Source: Sergeia podlipaevii
Lineage: Eukaryota; Euglenozoa; Kinetoplastea; Trypanosomatida; Trypanosomatidae
Direction of reading: 5' to 3'
DNA: 45,194 nucleotides
Assembly: GCA_030849805.1 (NCBI GenBank)
Contig: JASANZ010002099.1
Coordinates: forward strand, 1-45,194
Part shown: piece after piece, positions 1-9,673 of the stretch
Numbering within the stretch: position 1 is the stretch's first letter
Layout of the letters: each line of letters starts with the position of its first letter
The notes under the pieces: generated by a model
What the model saw: the letters and a program-made list of their open reading frames with translations, nothing else
Database searches by the model: none
Told to the model about the DNA's origin: nothing
Position numbers and translations under genes: made by a program

Positions 1-61
1 TGACCTCGACGGTGACACCCTCGGGGATGTGCAGGACGGACTTGCTCTTTATCTTGACCAT
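1..61 (-). CDS. RPL9: 60S ribosomal protein L9 (uL6), N-terminal 20 codons only
   Basis: The first 20 codons of a leftward gene run off the window edge. The peptide begins MVKIKSKSVLHIPEG and continues with a TVEV stretch. This matches my recollection of the N terminus of eukaryotic/archaeal uL6 (L9), where a short basic start leads into an 'IPEGV' beta strand. The protein would be a large-subunit ribosomal protein. Codons are strongly G/C-ending, as expected of a highly expressed gene. The ATG lies 19 bases downstream of a CAG splice acceptor that follows a long pyrimidine tract on this strand. Only the N terminus is visible, so the call rests on a short stretch and should be confirmed with the adjoining sequence. 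Confidence 0.72.
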   Translation of the reverse strand, partial: MVKIKSKSVLHIPEGVTVEV

Positions 62-726
62 TGGAAGAGTGTTCCTTCAACTGCAATTATGTCGTTATTG
101 TTGTTTTACGAAAAGAAGGAAAGAAAGAAAAAAAAAGGGGGAAAGAAAGAACATTTAATGATTGCAAGATAAAATATGCATGATGAACGCATGGTGTACA
201 GTGTGTACTACTTCTCAAAAGTCCGCCCCATAACTGAAGGGTATAACACACGCATTGCGCGCAGCAGGAAGCTCTGCTGCAGACGTGCATACCACAGCTC
301 AACACATCAAGATTTAAAAAAAAGTGGGGTAAAGATAAAAAGTATATATATATTTTTTTAAGTAACACTGGCACAATACACATGAAGAAAAAAAAGATTC
401 GAAAGAGCAAATGTATATCAATGCGGCATGTGTTGCAGTTGTGCATCTATAGGTGATCCTAACAAAGAAAAAAAGAAAAGAGAATGTAATGTAGATAAAA
501 CAACGACGTATTGAAATGAAAAAGTTGCAACGCTTCTAATGTATACTTGTCTAGTGTGTGGTTTTTTTTTTCTTAAGGAAGAAATGCCGGTAAGTAGGCA
601 GCAGATGACAATGCTTATTCCGAGATCATAAGCGTGAGACGAAAAATAGATGAAGAAAACTGATCTGCCCTATCTTTTGAAAACTGACACCTTTTACCCT
701 TCCTTCTCCCGACCATAGTTAGCGTG
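62..726. other. Intergenic region between L9 and the WGPEA-repeat gene
   Basis: This stretch holds the 3' UTR of the gene ending at 727 and the 5' leader of L9. It is A/T-rich with several A runs, and no coding frame looks real. A TGATGA-like box near 183 and a CTGA near 235 were considered as a C/D snoRNA and not accepted. Confidence 0.6.
81..160 (-). promoter_or_regulatory. Polypyrimidine tract and trans-splice acceptor for the L9 gene
   Basis: On the minus strand a C/T-rich tract (plus positions about 106-160) is followed by TTGCAG, with AG at 82-81. This is the first AG after the tract and lies 19 bases before the L9 ATG. This is the standard arrangement for spliced-leader addition in trypanosomatids. 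Confidence 0.65.
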
Positions 727-2082
727 CTAGTCGCCGCGGTGAAAACGGGAGCGAATAGGGCGTGCACGTTCCGCGCTGCTCAGCACAGCTTTAGTGGGAT
801 CATCGCAATACGTTGCGGGGTCAAAGTACTTGGTCGCCTCCGTGCCCCATCCCTTTGGCCGTTCCTTTTTGATCGCCTCCGCCTGTTGCACGGCCACCAC
901 CTTGTGCCCCACCGTTGGCCGCGTTTCGCCGCTACGCCGCTGGGAGTCCGCATCGTCCATCTCCAGTTTGCGAGCCACCGCAGCCTTGTGAGGTGGGGGT
1001 AAGTGAGCAGCAGCAGCAGTCGCAGCAGTGATGTCCGTGGAAACCTGTTGGACACCGCGCTTGGCCTCGAGCTTGCGCCGGCGCAGCTCCCGCGCAAGAC
1101 GGTCAGGTGAGGTGACGTAGTTAGGTGCAAAACACTTGGCCGCCTCAGGACCCCAAGCCAGCCTAGAAAGATCCTTCGCAACCACCTCGGCTTCCTCAGC
1201 GTCAGCATCCACGACTTCCACTTCAGGTATTGTGCGCTGCTTCTCTACTTGATCCTTCTTCTCTTCACGCTTTGCCTCTAGGACCACACCCTTCGCCTTG
1301 TTAGAGCTCCGCCGCATGAGCTTCTCGGGGCTGGACACATAATTACTCGCAAAGCACTTGTGTGCCTCTGGTCCCCATCCCAGTCGCGTCTTTTCACGTT
1401 CGCGTAGTCTCTCAATAGACGCATCGCCCACATCTACGGGTGGCAGTTGTTGCCGTCTGCGGCTTACCTTTGGAGCTGCGTCCTCGGGGCTCACTGCGCT
1501 ACTGCTGCTTTTGCTACTCTTCTCCCCTGCTACGTCCGCTGCATCGTCAGACTGCCGCGCTCGCTTCATCCCAGCAGCGCCACGTGTGCGCTCCGACTTG
1601 TCCGCGGCGGCCACAGTGAAGGTCTCCTGGGATGGAATTGCAGCCGTAGTGGAAGGCATAGCAGGTGCTGCGGGGGCTGCTGCGCGTGACTTCTCCTCCG
1701 GTAGCGATAAAGAACGAAACTTGCCAGCGGTGGCTTTTGCTTCTGCTGGAGCAGGTGCAGGTGTCTTGCTAACATCCGCCGTTGAGCGAAGTCTCATAAA
1801 AATCACCTCCTTCTTGACCGTCACCACCTGAGTTACAAAATCTTGGGCAAAAATTTCCGCCTTGGGCTGCGAGTCACAGCCATCGACAAACACCTTCGTG
1901 ACAGCGATAGAAGAAGCAGAGGTGCTGCCAGTGGCGCGTCTGGAGAGTACAAGGCGTTGCATGGCATCCTTTGCAAGCTGACGCACCGTGGTTTCATGGC
2001 TAATGGGCACTCGAAATGTGCTACCTCTCTCCCCATTGCTGTCAAGAAATGTGACGGTTGCAAACTGCGGATCACACGTCAT
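727..2082 (-). CDS. Hypothetical protein with N-terminal ubiquitin-like region and three WGPEA repeats
   Basis: A 451-residue protein that I do not recognise. Residues 1-98 look like a compact beta-rich domain, possibly a ubiquitin-like or PAR3-NTD-type beta-grasp fold. Residues 100-230 are low-complexity Ala/Ser/Pro/Lys. Then come three copies of a short motif: WGPEAHKCFASNYVSSPEKL at about 236-255, WGPEAAKCFAPNYVTSPDRL at about 310-329, and a diverged C-terminal copy starting GWGTEATKYF at about 411. Copies 1 and 2 are each followed within about 15 residues by a basic LEAKR segment. The spacing (74 and about 101 residues) suggests short linear binding motifs separated by disordered linkers, which would fit a scaffold or cytoskeletal protein. 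That role is inference. The start is the ATG at 2082, 21 bases downstream of a CTGTAG acceptor after a C10 run. A long frame antisense to the N-terminal half is a shadow. Confidence 0.8.
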   Translation of the reverse strand: MTCDPQFATVTFLDSNGERGSTFRVPISHETTVRQLAKDAMQRLVLSRRATGSTSASSIAVTKVFVDGCDSQPKAEIFAQDFVTQVVTVKKEVIFMRLRSTADVSKTPAPAPAEAKATAGKFRSLSLPEEKSRAAAPAAPAMPSTTAAIPSQETFTVAAADKSERTRGAAGMKRARQSDDAADVAGEKSSKSSSSAVSPEDAAPKVSRRRQQLPPVDVGDASIERLREREKTRLGWGPEAHKCFASNYVSSPEKLMRRSSNKAKGVVLEAKREEKKDQVEKQRTIPEVEVVDADAEEAEVVAKDLSRLAWGPEAAKCFAPNYVTSPDRLARELRRRKLEAKRGVQQVSTDITAATAAAAHLPPPHKAAVARKLEMDDADSQRRSGETRPTVGHKVVAVQQAEAIKKERPKGWGTEATKYFDPATYCDDPTKAVLSSAERARPIRSRFHRGD

Positions 2083-2103
2083 TGAAAGAGCAGTGAAAGA
2101 TAA

Positions 2104-2121
2104 CTACAGGAGGGGGGGGGG
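2104..2121 (-). promoter_or_regulatory. C-run polypyrimidine tract and splice acceptor for the WGPEA-repeat gene
   Basis: On the minus strand ten C residues (plus G run 2112-2121) are followed by TCCTGTAG, with AG at 2105-2104. The gene's ATG is 21 bases further on, with no other ATG between. Confidence 0.6.
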
Positions 2122-2699
2122 TTGTTTGTTTGTCCTTAAAGTGGTGGTTCTTTGCTAAAAAAAAAAAGTAACCAAAGTACAATAATAATCCTCTCTCTAG
2201 TAGGAAAAAAAAAAAGATTAAGTGAATAATGTGCAGTACTAGCAACGGAACTCGCTCCTCCTCTTGATCAACCCTACTTCAACTTCTAGACGTACAGATA
2301 TGTGTATATGTCAATCTACCTAGTTGCTGTCAATACTGGTTTCTTTTTCTTTTTCCGTTTGCCCTCTTCTTGTTGTTGCTTCAGTCGTTGAGAACGTGCG
2401 GTAACGAAATACAAGATGCAGGTAAATATATACAAATCAGTACGTGCGCAAAGAAAAAAGAGCGGGTACAAACGGAAAAGACCAAAGTATCTGACTTATT
2501 TTTTAAAAGATGCTCTAAATTCTAAGAAAAAAATAAAGATAATAAACAGGAACACTTGAATCTAATTGTATATCTACGACTTGATGTCAGTAAGCAATGC
2601 GACCCACTTGCCTTTTTCAGATTTTTATACGGTTCAATACCCTACAAAAGTGTATCTAAAGCAAACTAGCGCAAGAAAAAAAAAAAGAAGAAGTAGCGT

Positions 2700-2700
<1 letters not shown>

Positions 2701-2730
<30 letters not shown>
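2701..2730. repeat. Poly(A) homopolymer, 30 bases
   Basis: Thirty consecutive A on the plus strand, which is T30 in the direction of transcription. It is the longest homopolymer in the window and could be a polypyrimidine signal. It lies about 620 bases upstream of the next ATG. Confidence 0.9.
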
Positions 2731-2732
<2 letters not shown>

Positions 2733-3192
2733 ACATGTCGTAAGAAAGCACAGCAGCTGGAGTTAGCGAGCAATGGTCAAGTTTCAAAGTGAAGTCCTTA
2801 TCACAGGAAGGTAGTTGTATAAGTTCAGGTCGTCTCCTTTTGTTTATGTGCAATGATCGTCATAATATTAATAATAATAGCACACATAAGATAATCAATA
2901 TTGCAACAGTAAAAGCAAAGCAAAATTAAGCAAAGTAAAGGGGGAAAAACCCCACCACCTTCTCAACAAAGGACTAATGAAAGAAGAGCAGGTTTGATGC
3001 CAACTGCGGGCTGCTACAAAAATTATGGAAAAAACAGAAATGAGCAAATCTGTCCCTGCGCTGTTTGTGAGAGTCACACCGCCAAAGAGAAAAAAAAAAC
3101 AGTACTGCAGACAACAATACGAAGAAATATGTAGGCAAGCACTAAATTTTTGAGATGCAACGAGTGAGGAGGGGGGGGGGGGCACAAGCAGA

Positions 3193-4284
3193 CTAGGCAA
3201 AAGGAATCTCAGGAGGCTGATATCGTGTGCCACCGCCCTCTTCGCGTGGCGTAGACGCCAAAGCAGGCGGCGATTGGTACGGACTTGATGCTCTGCCCAA
3301 CTCTGTTGCCGTCACAGGCGGAGGCGCTGCTACATATGGAAAGGTTGTCCTCCTATCAAGTCGCTCCTCAGCGGCATCAGTTTGCGGCAAGATGGGCAGA
3401 GAGGAAGCTCCAACGGCTCCTTGCGGGGGTATATACAAGGGTCGTCGTGTGGGTGATGGTGAGGATACAATATCGCTAGCGCGCGCTCCAGGCATCACGT
3501 ATGTGTAGCCAGCTGGGAGACCTGTGTGCTGAAAGGGAAGCAACGAACTCGGTGGGAGTGGCTCCGGTGATAGCACCGGCTCCGATGGATATGTCGCCTC
3601 CGTATTGTGATAAAATAAGGTCTTGAAGCGTAGCGAGACCTGCTCCGCAAACTCGCGCAGCTGACGCACGGCAGTCAAGACACTATGATCGACCGTCTTG
3701 CGACCTGAGACATAGAGAGCAGAGCAGAGAGCTCTGCTTGACTCCCGCGCTCGCCACATATCTACGCGCCAGTTCTCTAAGATCTGCTCGTTGCGGGGGA
3801 TGCGCGTGAAGTCAGCGGGTGGACTGGCACGAAGAGAGAGTACCTTCCGGTGAAAAAAGTCGTATTCAAGCCGGCAGTGGTGCTGTCGCTCCTGCGCAGA
3901 CTTGAGCTCAGTGCACTGGGCGGCAAAGCCACGTAAAGGCTCAGCTGCCTCACGCGTCAGTACTTCCCGGCACGCCCGCGCACATTCCAGCAGCGCCGCA
4001 CCCGCCTCTGCCACTCCCACCGCGAGCCGTCGCGACTCCGGCGCAAGGTCCGGAATGCGATTATACTCGTTCCCCATCTCTTGGATGGTAAGACTGAGCT
4101 CCTCCATAAGACGTGCCGCTTTTTCTACGCGTTGCCGCACTGCCACACCGCCATGCTGCATGGCGTGCACCTTCGCAATAACCTCCTGTAGCTCTGCATC
4201 CTCACGAGTGCCATCAGTACGGCCAAACTTCTCGCGCAGGCTCTGTGACGTCCGCCGGGCAACGCTCTTGATAGATTCAATCAT
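3193..4284 (-). CDS. BAR-domain-like protein with Pro-rich C terminus
   Basis: A 363-residue protein. About the first 230 residues are predicted to be long amphipathic helices: an N-terminal MIESIKSVARRTSQSLREKFG helix, then helices resembling the three-helix bundle of BAR-domain proteins (amphiphysin/endophilin type), with conserved-looking basic and Leu positions. From about residue 235 it is Pro/Ser-rich and probably disordered (runs such as SPEPLPPSSLLPF), ending in IPFA. BAR proteins bind and bend membranes; in trypanosomatids an endocytic or flagellar-pocket role would be plausible, but that is inference. The frame opens with a GTG at 4296; the first ATG is at 4284, 22 bases after an AG that follows a T16 run, so I use that start. 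No SH3 domain is seen. Confidence 0.68.
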   Translation of the reverse strand: MIESIKSVARRTSQSLREKFGRTDGTREDAELQEVIAKVHAMQHGGVAVRQRVEKAARLMEELSLTIQEMGNEYNRIPDLAPESRRLAVGVAEAGAALLECARACREVLTREAAEPLRGFAAQCTELKSAQERQHHCRLEYDFFHRKVLSLRASPPADFTRIPRNEQILENWRVDMWRARESSRALCSALYVSGRKTVDHSVLTAVRQLREFAEQVSLRFKTLFYHNTEATYPSEPVLSPEPLPPSSLLPFQHTGLPAGYTYVMPGARASDIVSSPSPTRRPLYIPPQGAVGASSLPILPQTDAAEERLDRRTTFPYVAAPPPVTATELGRASSPYQSPPALASTPREEGGGTRYQPPEIPFA

Positions 4285-4306
4285 GAAGATGGGCACAATG
4301 TGGACA

Positions 4307-4344
4307 CTTGATGTATATATAGACAGTCAAAAAAAAAAAAAAAA
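4307..4344 (-). promoter_or_regulatory. T-tract and splice acceptor for the BAR-like gene
   Basis: A run of about 16 T (plus A run at 4329-4344) is followed by ATCAAG with AG at 4308-4307. It is the first AG after the tract and lies 22 bases before the chosen ATG. Confidence 0.5.
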
Positions 4345-4472
4345 GAGAGAGAGAGGCTGACATAAAGAGCAAACATAATTGCAATTGGTGCGCATTCAAT
4401 GTGTATAGCACTAACGAGCATATTTAGGTATCACAAAGGATACTCTAGCGCCGCATGTGGCAACCCATGTGG

Positions 4473-4490
4473 AGTGCCTTATGGGGCACT
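4473..4490. other. Perfect 6-bp hairpin
   Basis: AGTGCC and GGCACT are exact inverted copies around a six-base loop. The site lies within the 2-kb gap. Its function is unknown. Confidence 0.5.
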
Positions 4491-5616
4491 GATATTAGTT
4501 TTGATACACTAAAATCCACATGTTCATCTCATTCGTTTACATATAACTGTTTTCTTGTTGTTGACGTTTGTTTGCTTGGTTATTTTTCTCCGCTGTTATG
4601 GATGTTGCGCCTTAATCGCTCACTCATCACGTGAAATTCTTCCATCAAAACTACAAAAAAAAAAAAAAAGTTATGTTAATGAAGTCTCATAACTAAAACA
4701 AGAAGTACAAGGAAAGAAAGAAGAAAATCTTACCGGCGGTATCACGCTCAAGAGGCGTCAACTGCAGTGTATGTGGAGTCATGCAAAGAAAGCCGTTACA
4801 AAAAAAAAAAAAAAAATGACATATACAAAATAAACAAGAGAAAATAAAAGAAAAAAAAGAAACCCCAAAGCACGCTTTGAAGCGATGAGGAACGCTACAT
4901 CACAACTATAGCAACAACAAAAAAAGGTGGGCTTCGCAAGAAAAAAAAAAAAGAAGAAGTACAAACCAGCTCTAAGTACACACAGTTATCTACTAACTTG
5001 ATACAAAACATTGCGTGAAAGGCACTCTATGGATGACAGCACACACACGCACAAAAAAAGATTGGTATCATCCTTTTCTTTTTGGAGTATGTTATGCGTC
5101 CATCATTGGTATTGGACACAAAAAAAAAACGTTCACCTCATATCGTACATACAACACTAACAACTATCCTCACTTTCGCCCCTCCCCTCTTTCTTCTTCA
5201 CATTCCTTCTGTTTTCTCTGAAATCTGGTTATGCGTGTTGCAATCTACAAAAAAAAAAAACAAGTGTCGCCAACACATTAGGTAAAAGCACAAAAAGCTG
5301 AAAAATGATAATAATATCAATAATAATAATAGCAAAACATTTGTGTCACGCATTGCTCTATTCCTTTCTTTGATCTTTCATAGATACCATAGAGTTAGGA
5401 AAAGAACAGCCAGGAAGCAAGCAGCACAGCAGAGTCTTTTTTTGTAGAGAAGCTGTCACTCCCCCTCAGTCACAACAACTAAGAAGCTATTCACAACATC
5501 ATAGAAGCCTCTGATATGGAAGTCGAGCAAGCGAAAAAAAAAAAAATGAGCAACATCAAGCTATGCTCCATTACTCATTTCACTTCCCCATCCCCTTCCT
5601 CCTCACTCGCCCAGTT

Positions 5617-5637
5617 GCACTGCACAACGTGCAGTGC
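5617..5637. other. Perfect 9-bp hairpin with 3-base loop
   Basis: GCACTGCAC and GTGCAGTGC are exact inverted copies separated by AAC. A stem this regular stands out in the A-rich 2-kb gap. In RNA it would be in the MORN1 3' UTR or the leader of the next gene. Confidence 0.65.
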
Positions 5638-6270
5638 TGTAAGCAGCCACCCCTCTATATATGAATAGTGGCCAAAGCGGGGCACAGCTCTCGTATAAAA
5701 AAAAAAACCCTCAAAACTCGCATCTGCTTTTCCGTTCATAGTATAAAATAAAAAGAATGGTAAAACAGGAAGTCTCTGGCGACCCTCCTTGCTAATTCAT
5801 AACACGTCACATCGCGCGCCATCTATAATGGTGTGTCAAGTCCACCAGCACTGAGCAGCAAATTTCATTGATAGAAGACGGCAGGAACACAAAAGAAAAA
5901 GGAAAAAGACAGCACCCGAGACTTAGTATGAGTTGTGTGTAGATGCAAAGCGTGCACAAATCGAACAACAAAAAAGAGAAAGAAAATAGAGAGGAGAAGA
6001 GCGCAAAAGAAAAAAAAAAGCCCCCAACAGTCGCACACGTCAAAAAAGGTCATGAAAACAAAAAGAGCATGAAGGACATCACTCAGCCATGAAGATTCCG
6101 AGAATAAGCTCCTTTCTGTCCCGTTGTTCTGCGTCACAGTGATGTTGTTCCATCCTTACCACCGCATCTTCTATATTTCACGCATGCTTCCTTTTTTTCT
6201 ATTGTTCATCACGCACATCCACACGCACACACTACCGGGTCTAAAGCAACATGCCTTCCTTCCCTTCTCT

Positions 6271-7347
6271 TTAGTAGTCAGGGTTGTTAGCATCGCAGTT
6301 TTCAGAGAGGTGGAACTCACCCTGGCCAACGATCTTGTTATCCTTCCAAGTACCAATGTAGACCGAGCCGTCCTTGAGGATGATGCGGCCGCGGCCATCC
6401 TTCTTGCCGTTGACCCACTCCCCCTCGTAGCTGGAGCCATCAGGCAGAAGAAGCTGACCCTGACCGTTACGGCGGTCCTCAAGCCACTCACCCTCGTAAC
6501 GGCATCCGTTGGCGTATTCGAGGACGCCGTGGCCGGTAGCGCTATCATTGCGCCACTCACCCTCGTAGGTGTCCTTGTTGCTATAAGCGAGAGTGCCGTG
6601 GCCGTGCTTCTTGCCCTGGTACCACTCGCCGGTGTAGCGATCGCCCTGCAGGTAGGTGAGAGTGCCGGTGCCATGTGCCTTGTCATCAAGCCAGTAGCCC
6701 TCATAGCGCTCTCCATTAACGTAGGTGAGAATGCCGTAGCCCTGCTTCACGTCGTCCTGCCACTCACCCTCGTACTTGTTTCCATTGGGGAAGATGTACG
6801 TACCCTTGCCGTGCATCTTGCCATCCTGCCACTCACCCTCATAGACACCACCGTCGGCATAGTAGTACTTACCCCAGCCCTGCATGCGGCCCTCAATCCA
6901 GTCACCCTCGTACTTCTCAGAGACGCTGCCGTCCGGGGCGGCGTACGTCACCGTACCCTTGCCATGTCGCTTATCATCCTTCCAGTCACCCTCATAGCGG
7001 TCGCCGTTGGAATAGTAGTACACACCCTTGCCATGCATGCGGCCGTCCTTCCACTCGCCGTTATAGCGGTCACCATCGGCGTACTCGAGGGTGCCACGAC
7101 CATTAATGCGACCGAAGGTCCAGTCACCAGAGTAGCGGTTACCGCTGGCGTACTGACAGGTACCCTTGCCGTGGACCTTATCCTCGACCCACTCACCCTC
7201 GTACTTGCTGCCGTCCGCGTATGTGTAAGCGCCGTGGCCGTGGCGCTTGCCGTACACCCAATCGCCCTCGTACTTCTCCTTGTTAGGGTAGATGAGGGAG
7301 CCCTGGCCATGCATCTGGCCATTTTCAATTTCGCCAGTGTACATCAT
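6271..7347 (-). CDS. MORN1: MORN1, 15-repeat MORN protein of the flagellar-pocket hook complex
   Basis: A 358-residue protein made almost entirely of 15 tandem MORN repeats of about 23 residues (pattern YEGEW-x-dG-k-x-HGkGt-x-Y-x-dGd-r). Repeat 6 carries a short insertion (PDGSVSE). The repeat number and total length equal what I know of Trypanosoma brucei MORN1, a structural protein of the hook complex that sits beside the flagellar pocket collar and the FAZ filament and is needed for endocytic entry through the pocket. The frame continues 24 residues upstream, but those translate a T-rich tract; the start MMYTGE at 7347 gives the family length. The only AG between the T11 tract and the ATG lies directly before the ATG. 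The repeat codons create a spurious 418-residue antisense frame. Confidence 0.93.
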   Translation of the reverse strand: MMYTGEIENGQMHGQGSLIYPNKEKYEGDWVYGKRHGHGAYTYADGSKYEGEWVEDKVHGKGTCQYASGNRYSGDWTFGRINGRGTLEYADGDRYNGEWKDGRMHGKGVYYYSNGDRYEGDWKDDKRHGKGTVTYAAPDGSVSEKYEGDWIEGRMQGWGKYYYADGGVYEGEWQDGKMHGKGTYIFPNGNKYEGEWQDDVKQGYGILTYVNGERYEGYWLDDKAHGTGTLTYLQGDRYTGEWYQGKKHGHGTLAYSNKDTYEGEWRNDSATGHGVLEYANGCRYEGEWLEDRRNGQGQLLLPDGSSYEGEWVNGKKDGRGRIILKDGSVYIGTWKDNKIVGQGEFHLSENCDANNPDY

Positions 7348-8437
7348 CTTGACAAAAACAAAATAGAAGTCAAACAATAATAATAATAGTAAAAAAAAAA
7401 AGAGAATAAAAGTAATCAAATCTCTGAATAGTGATATACAAACAAGTAGTACAGATAGCGATAAAACACAAAAAAAAAAGAAGTCGTTTACTTCAAGTGT
7501 GTAACTACGCTTATTCCTAATGCATCAATAAGATAAAAAGAGAGACAAACAAAAAAAGACTATATATGCATGCAAAAGGCAAAAAAAAAAACAGAGATAG
7601 GTCCTTTACGCTCTGATCTATAACAACAGAGTGCTGCCTCACACACTGTGTGTGTGTGTGTGTAAAGAAAACATCAGTATATGCAGTTATCTTTCCTTTC
7701 ATCGGCAACAACAACAATGGCCCTGTCATGAATCAAAAAAAAAAAAAAAAAAAAACATACACAAGCGCAACGGCCGTTTGATATAACTAATTTTGATGAG
7801 AAGACAAGACAAGGAAAAGGAGCACTGCAGCGATGACAAGTATACAGCTCACGGAAGCCTCTTTGAACTGTCCCACTTCAAGCCCTCAACCTCCTCCCCA
7901 CTCCCTCTTGTGCGTGTGTGCTTGTATACTGCACCAAGTCGATTTTCATGGCTAACATTGCAAAAAGGAATAAAAGCGATTTTTCCTCTGTGACTCTCCC
8001 AAACTATTGCTAAGCAAGAATAATAAAGTACACAAGCAAAGGCACCCAGGTCCCATCCCCAGGTTCTGGGAATGTAATTTTTGCTTTCGCTCTTGCTCCC
8101 CACTCTCTCTCTCTCTCTCTCTCTCCAAAGTACGCCATCAATGGTATTCACATGCTGCGATAAGCAAGCCCATTGTGATAATAATAATAATAACAGGGCA
8201 AAATAGAAGAGAAACAAACAGAAGCAAACAGTAAAAAAAAATATAATATAATGCATCATCGCGCACTTTCAAGAACGCAGAAACTTCAGCAGAGCTGGCG
8301 TAATGTGATCTATCTCCCTTTCTTCCTCTGTCTCATTTCATTTGTGTTTCTCATTGGTCACGTCAAGCGATGCTTGAAATTGTGTAATTTTTCCTCTTTC
8401 AGAACATGGAATTGAAGAGAGAAGGGAGTACCCTTCC
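7348..8437. other. Intergenic region between RAD23 and MORN1 with CT and TG microsatellites
   Basis: This is the RAD23 3' UTR and MORN1 leader. It contains an ACACACTGTGTG-type dinucleotide tract near 7641-7663, an A run of about 20 at 7736-7755, and a (CT) repeat at 8103-8125. A 136-residue frame at 7849-8259 (minus) is built partly from these repeats and poly-T and is not accepted. Confidence 0.6.
8103..8125. repeat. (CT)n microsatellite
   Basis: About 11 copies of CT on the plus strand, in a 3' UTR. The mRNA sense is GA. Confidence 0.85.
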
Positions 8438-9673
8438 TTATTCATCTCCCTCCTCGTCAAAGTCTTGCTCCTCACCTTCTGCGTGCATCTGCGCATAAAT
8501 TTGGGCTAGCAGCTCCTGCGGCACACCCCCATGCTCAAAGAGCACGCTAGCCGCCAACTCCTGGTTGCGCTGGGTAGCGAGGTACACGAGAAGAGCACCC
8601 TGTTCATCCCACATGCCACCCCCTAGATCCACCAGCTGCTGCACGGAAGTTCGGTCCGCATCGGAAAGCTCCAGTTCAGGCGGCATTAAAGACATAAGGT
8701 CCTCTGTCTCATCGCCAGTGTATTCTGTAGCACTGGCCCCAGCGCTAGGAGGGCCACCAGTCTCTGACATAATAGTGAGGAACTCCTCCGGGTTGGCCTC
8801 AATGAGTTGATACACCTGTGGGTGGCGCTGCGCCATTTGCTGCATTACGAGCGGCATACTCTCCGCACTGCGCTGTGCAACCGCACGGATCTCTTCAAAG
8901 TGTGGCACTGTCCATAGCATGGAACGAAGATCTGAGGCAAGGACGGTCGCGGTTGCAGTGGTAGAGTGGCTACTGCTGGCGGCTGTGGAAGCTGGAGCCG
9001 GAGCAGCTGGCGCAGTGGCGGCAGGGGTTGAACCTGTGTGGCTAGAATGAGCCACGGGAGCCGCCGTGAGGTCTCTTAGAAGGTGAGGAGGGATACCAGT
9101 GCAAAGGTATTCAACAGCGCGATCGGCATTCATGAATGCGGCACGCATTGCAAGGGCAACCTGCGTCCGGTCCTCAAAACCCATTGCAACCAATTCGTCA
9201 ATCAGACTAGCCTCCACGAACTGAGTGTGATCAATGGAGGCTGCAGAAGGTGCGGCAACAGCGGGAGCAGGAGCTGGTGGTGCAGGAGCCACAGCAGCTG
9301 GCGCTGAAGCAGGAGCCGTAGCAGGAGGAGGAGGAGTGACAGCGGGAGTAGAAGCATCCGCAACTGGCGCCACCGCTGATGTCTCAGTGGTAGATGATGA
9401 TGCCGGTGGCTGTGCAGGAGGGGCTGGTGTACCTGGAGCCGAAGGCTTGGGTATATTCCGCTTCTTGCCTGCAATCACTACAGTGTCAGTCTCCGTGAGT
9501 CCAAGCTCAGACACTGTCTTCGCATCGTCCAGAATTGCTCCCTTAAAGCACAGGCGTAACGACGCCATATCATACTCTTCCTCCAGCGTCTTCTTGACGT
9601 CAAGAATAGTGGTATCAGGCTCAACTGACACTTCCTGCTTCTTTCCTGTAACTGTCTTAAGAATAAGCTTCAT
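8438..9673 (-). CDS. RAD23: RAD23-family UBL-UBA protein
   Basis: A 411-residue protein with the complete RAD23 domain order. Residues 1-73 form an N-terminal ubiquitin-like domain (MKLILKTVTGKK, KTVSELGL). A Pro/Ala linker follows. UBA1 lies at about 153-194 (LVAMGF, AVEYLCTGIP). After a second Ala/Pro/Ser linker comes the STI1/XPC-binding domain at about 248-306 (LRSMLW, VYQLIEANPEEFL), then UBA2 at about 340-382. The tail is acidic. RAD23 proteins shuttle ubiquitinated clients to the proteasome through the UBL and, in other eukaryotes, stabilise XPC/Rad4 in nucleotide excision repair. UBA2 is unusual: the usual MGF loop reads GGGMWDEQ. The start at 9673 follows a T/C tract and CCCAG acceptor by only three bases. 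Confidence 0.93.
   Translation of the reverse strand: MKLILKTVTGKKQEVSVEPDTTILDVKKTLEEEYDMASLRLCFKGAILDDAKTVSELGLTETDTVVIAGKKRNIPKPSAPGTPAPPAQPPASSSTTETSAVAPVADASTPAVTPPPPATAPASAPAAVAPAPPAPAPAVAAPSAASIDHTQFVEASLIDELVAMGFEDRTQVALAMRAAFMNADRAVEYLCTGIPPHLLRDLTAAPVAHSSHTGSTPAATAPAAPAPASTAASSSHSTTATATVLASDLRSMLWTVPHFEEIRAVAQRSAESMPLVMQQMAQRHPQVYQLIEANPEEFLTIMSETGGPPSAGASATEYTGDETEDLMSLMPPELELSDADRTSVQQLVDLGGGMWDEQGALLVYLATQRNQELAASVLFEHGGVPQELLAQIYAQMHAEGEEQDFDEEGDE

Larger units (their letters stand above)
2083..3192. other. Intergenic region with a 30-base A run
   Basis: This is the 3' UTR of the BAR-like gene plus the leader of the WGPEA-repeat gene. It contains an uninterrupted A30 at 2701-2730 (T30 in the transcribed sense), further A runs, and a G12 at 3171-3182 just past the BAR-like stop. 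No coding frame looks real; the hydrophobic frames here translate poly-T. Confidence 0.6.
4285..6270. other. Long gene-free interval (2 kb) between MORN1 and the BAR-like gene
   Basis: This is the longest gap within the leftward cluster and should hold the MORN1 3' UTR and the BAR-like leader. It has many A runs and no credible coding frame; those present translate homopolymers. It contains two clean short hairpins (4473-4490 and 5617-5637) and CATGTGG direct copies near 4454 and 4467 that are complementary to a CCACATG near 4516. A hidden ncRNA gene cannot be excluded. Confidence 0.55.

Noticed and set aside
179..238. Possible C/D snoRNA (ATGATGA near 181, CTGA near 235)
   Set aside because: No terminal stem and no recognisable internal boxes or guide; the boxes are short enough to occur by chance.
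6124..7380. 418-residue plus-strand frame antisense to MORN1
   Set aside because: It exists because the repeated MORN codons avoid stops on the other strand; it is a repetitive Leu/Val/Ala translation with no domain, and MORN1 itself is certain.
7849..8259. 136-residue minus-strand frame with hydrophobic N terminus
   Set aside because: It is built from a poly-T stretch and a GA repeat in the RAD23 3' UTR, with no recognisable domain.
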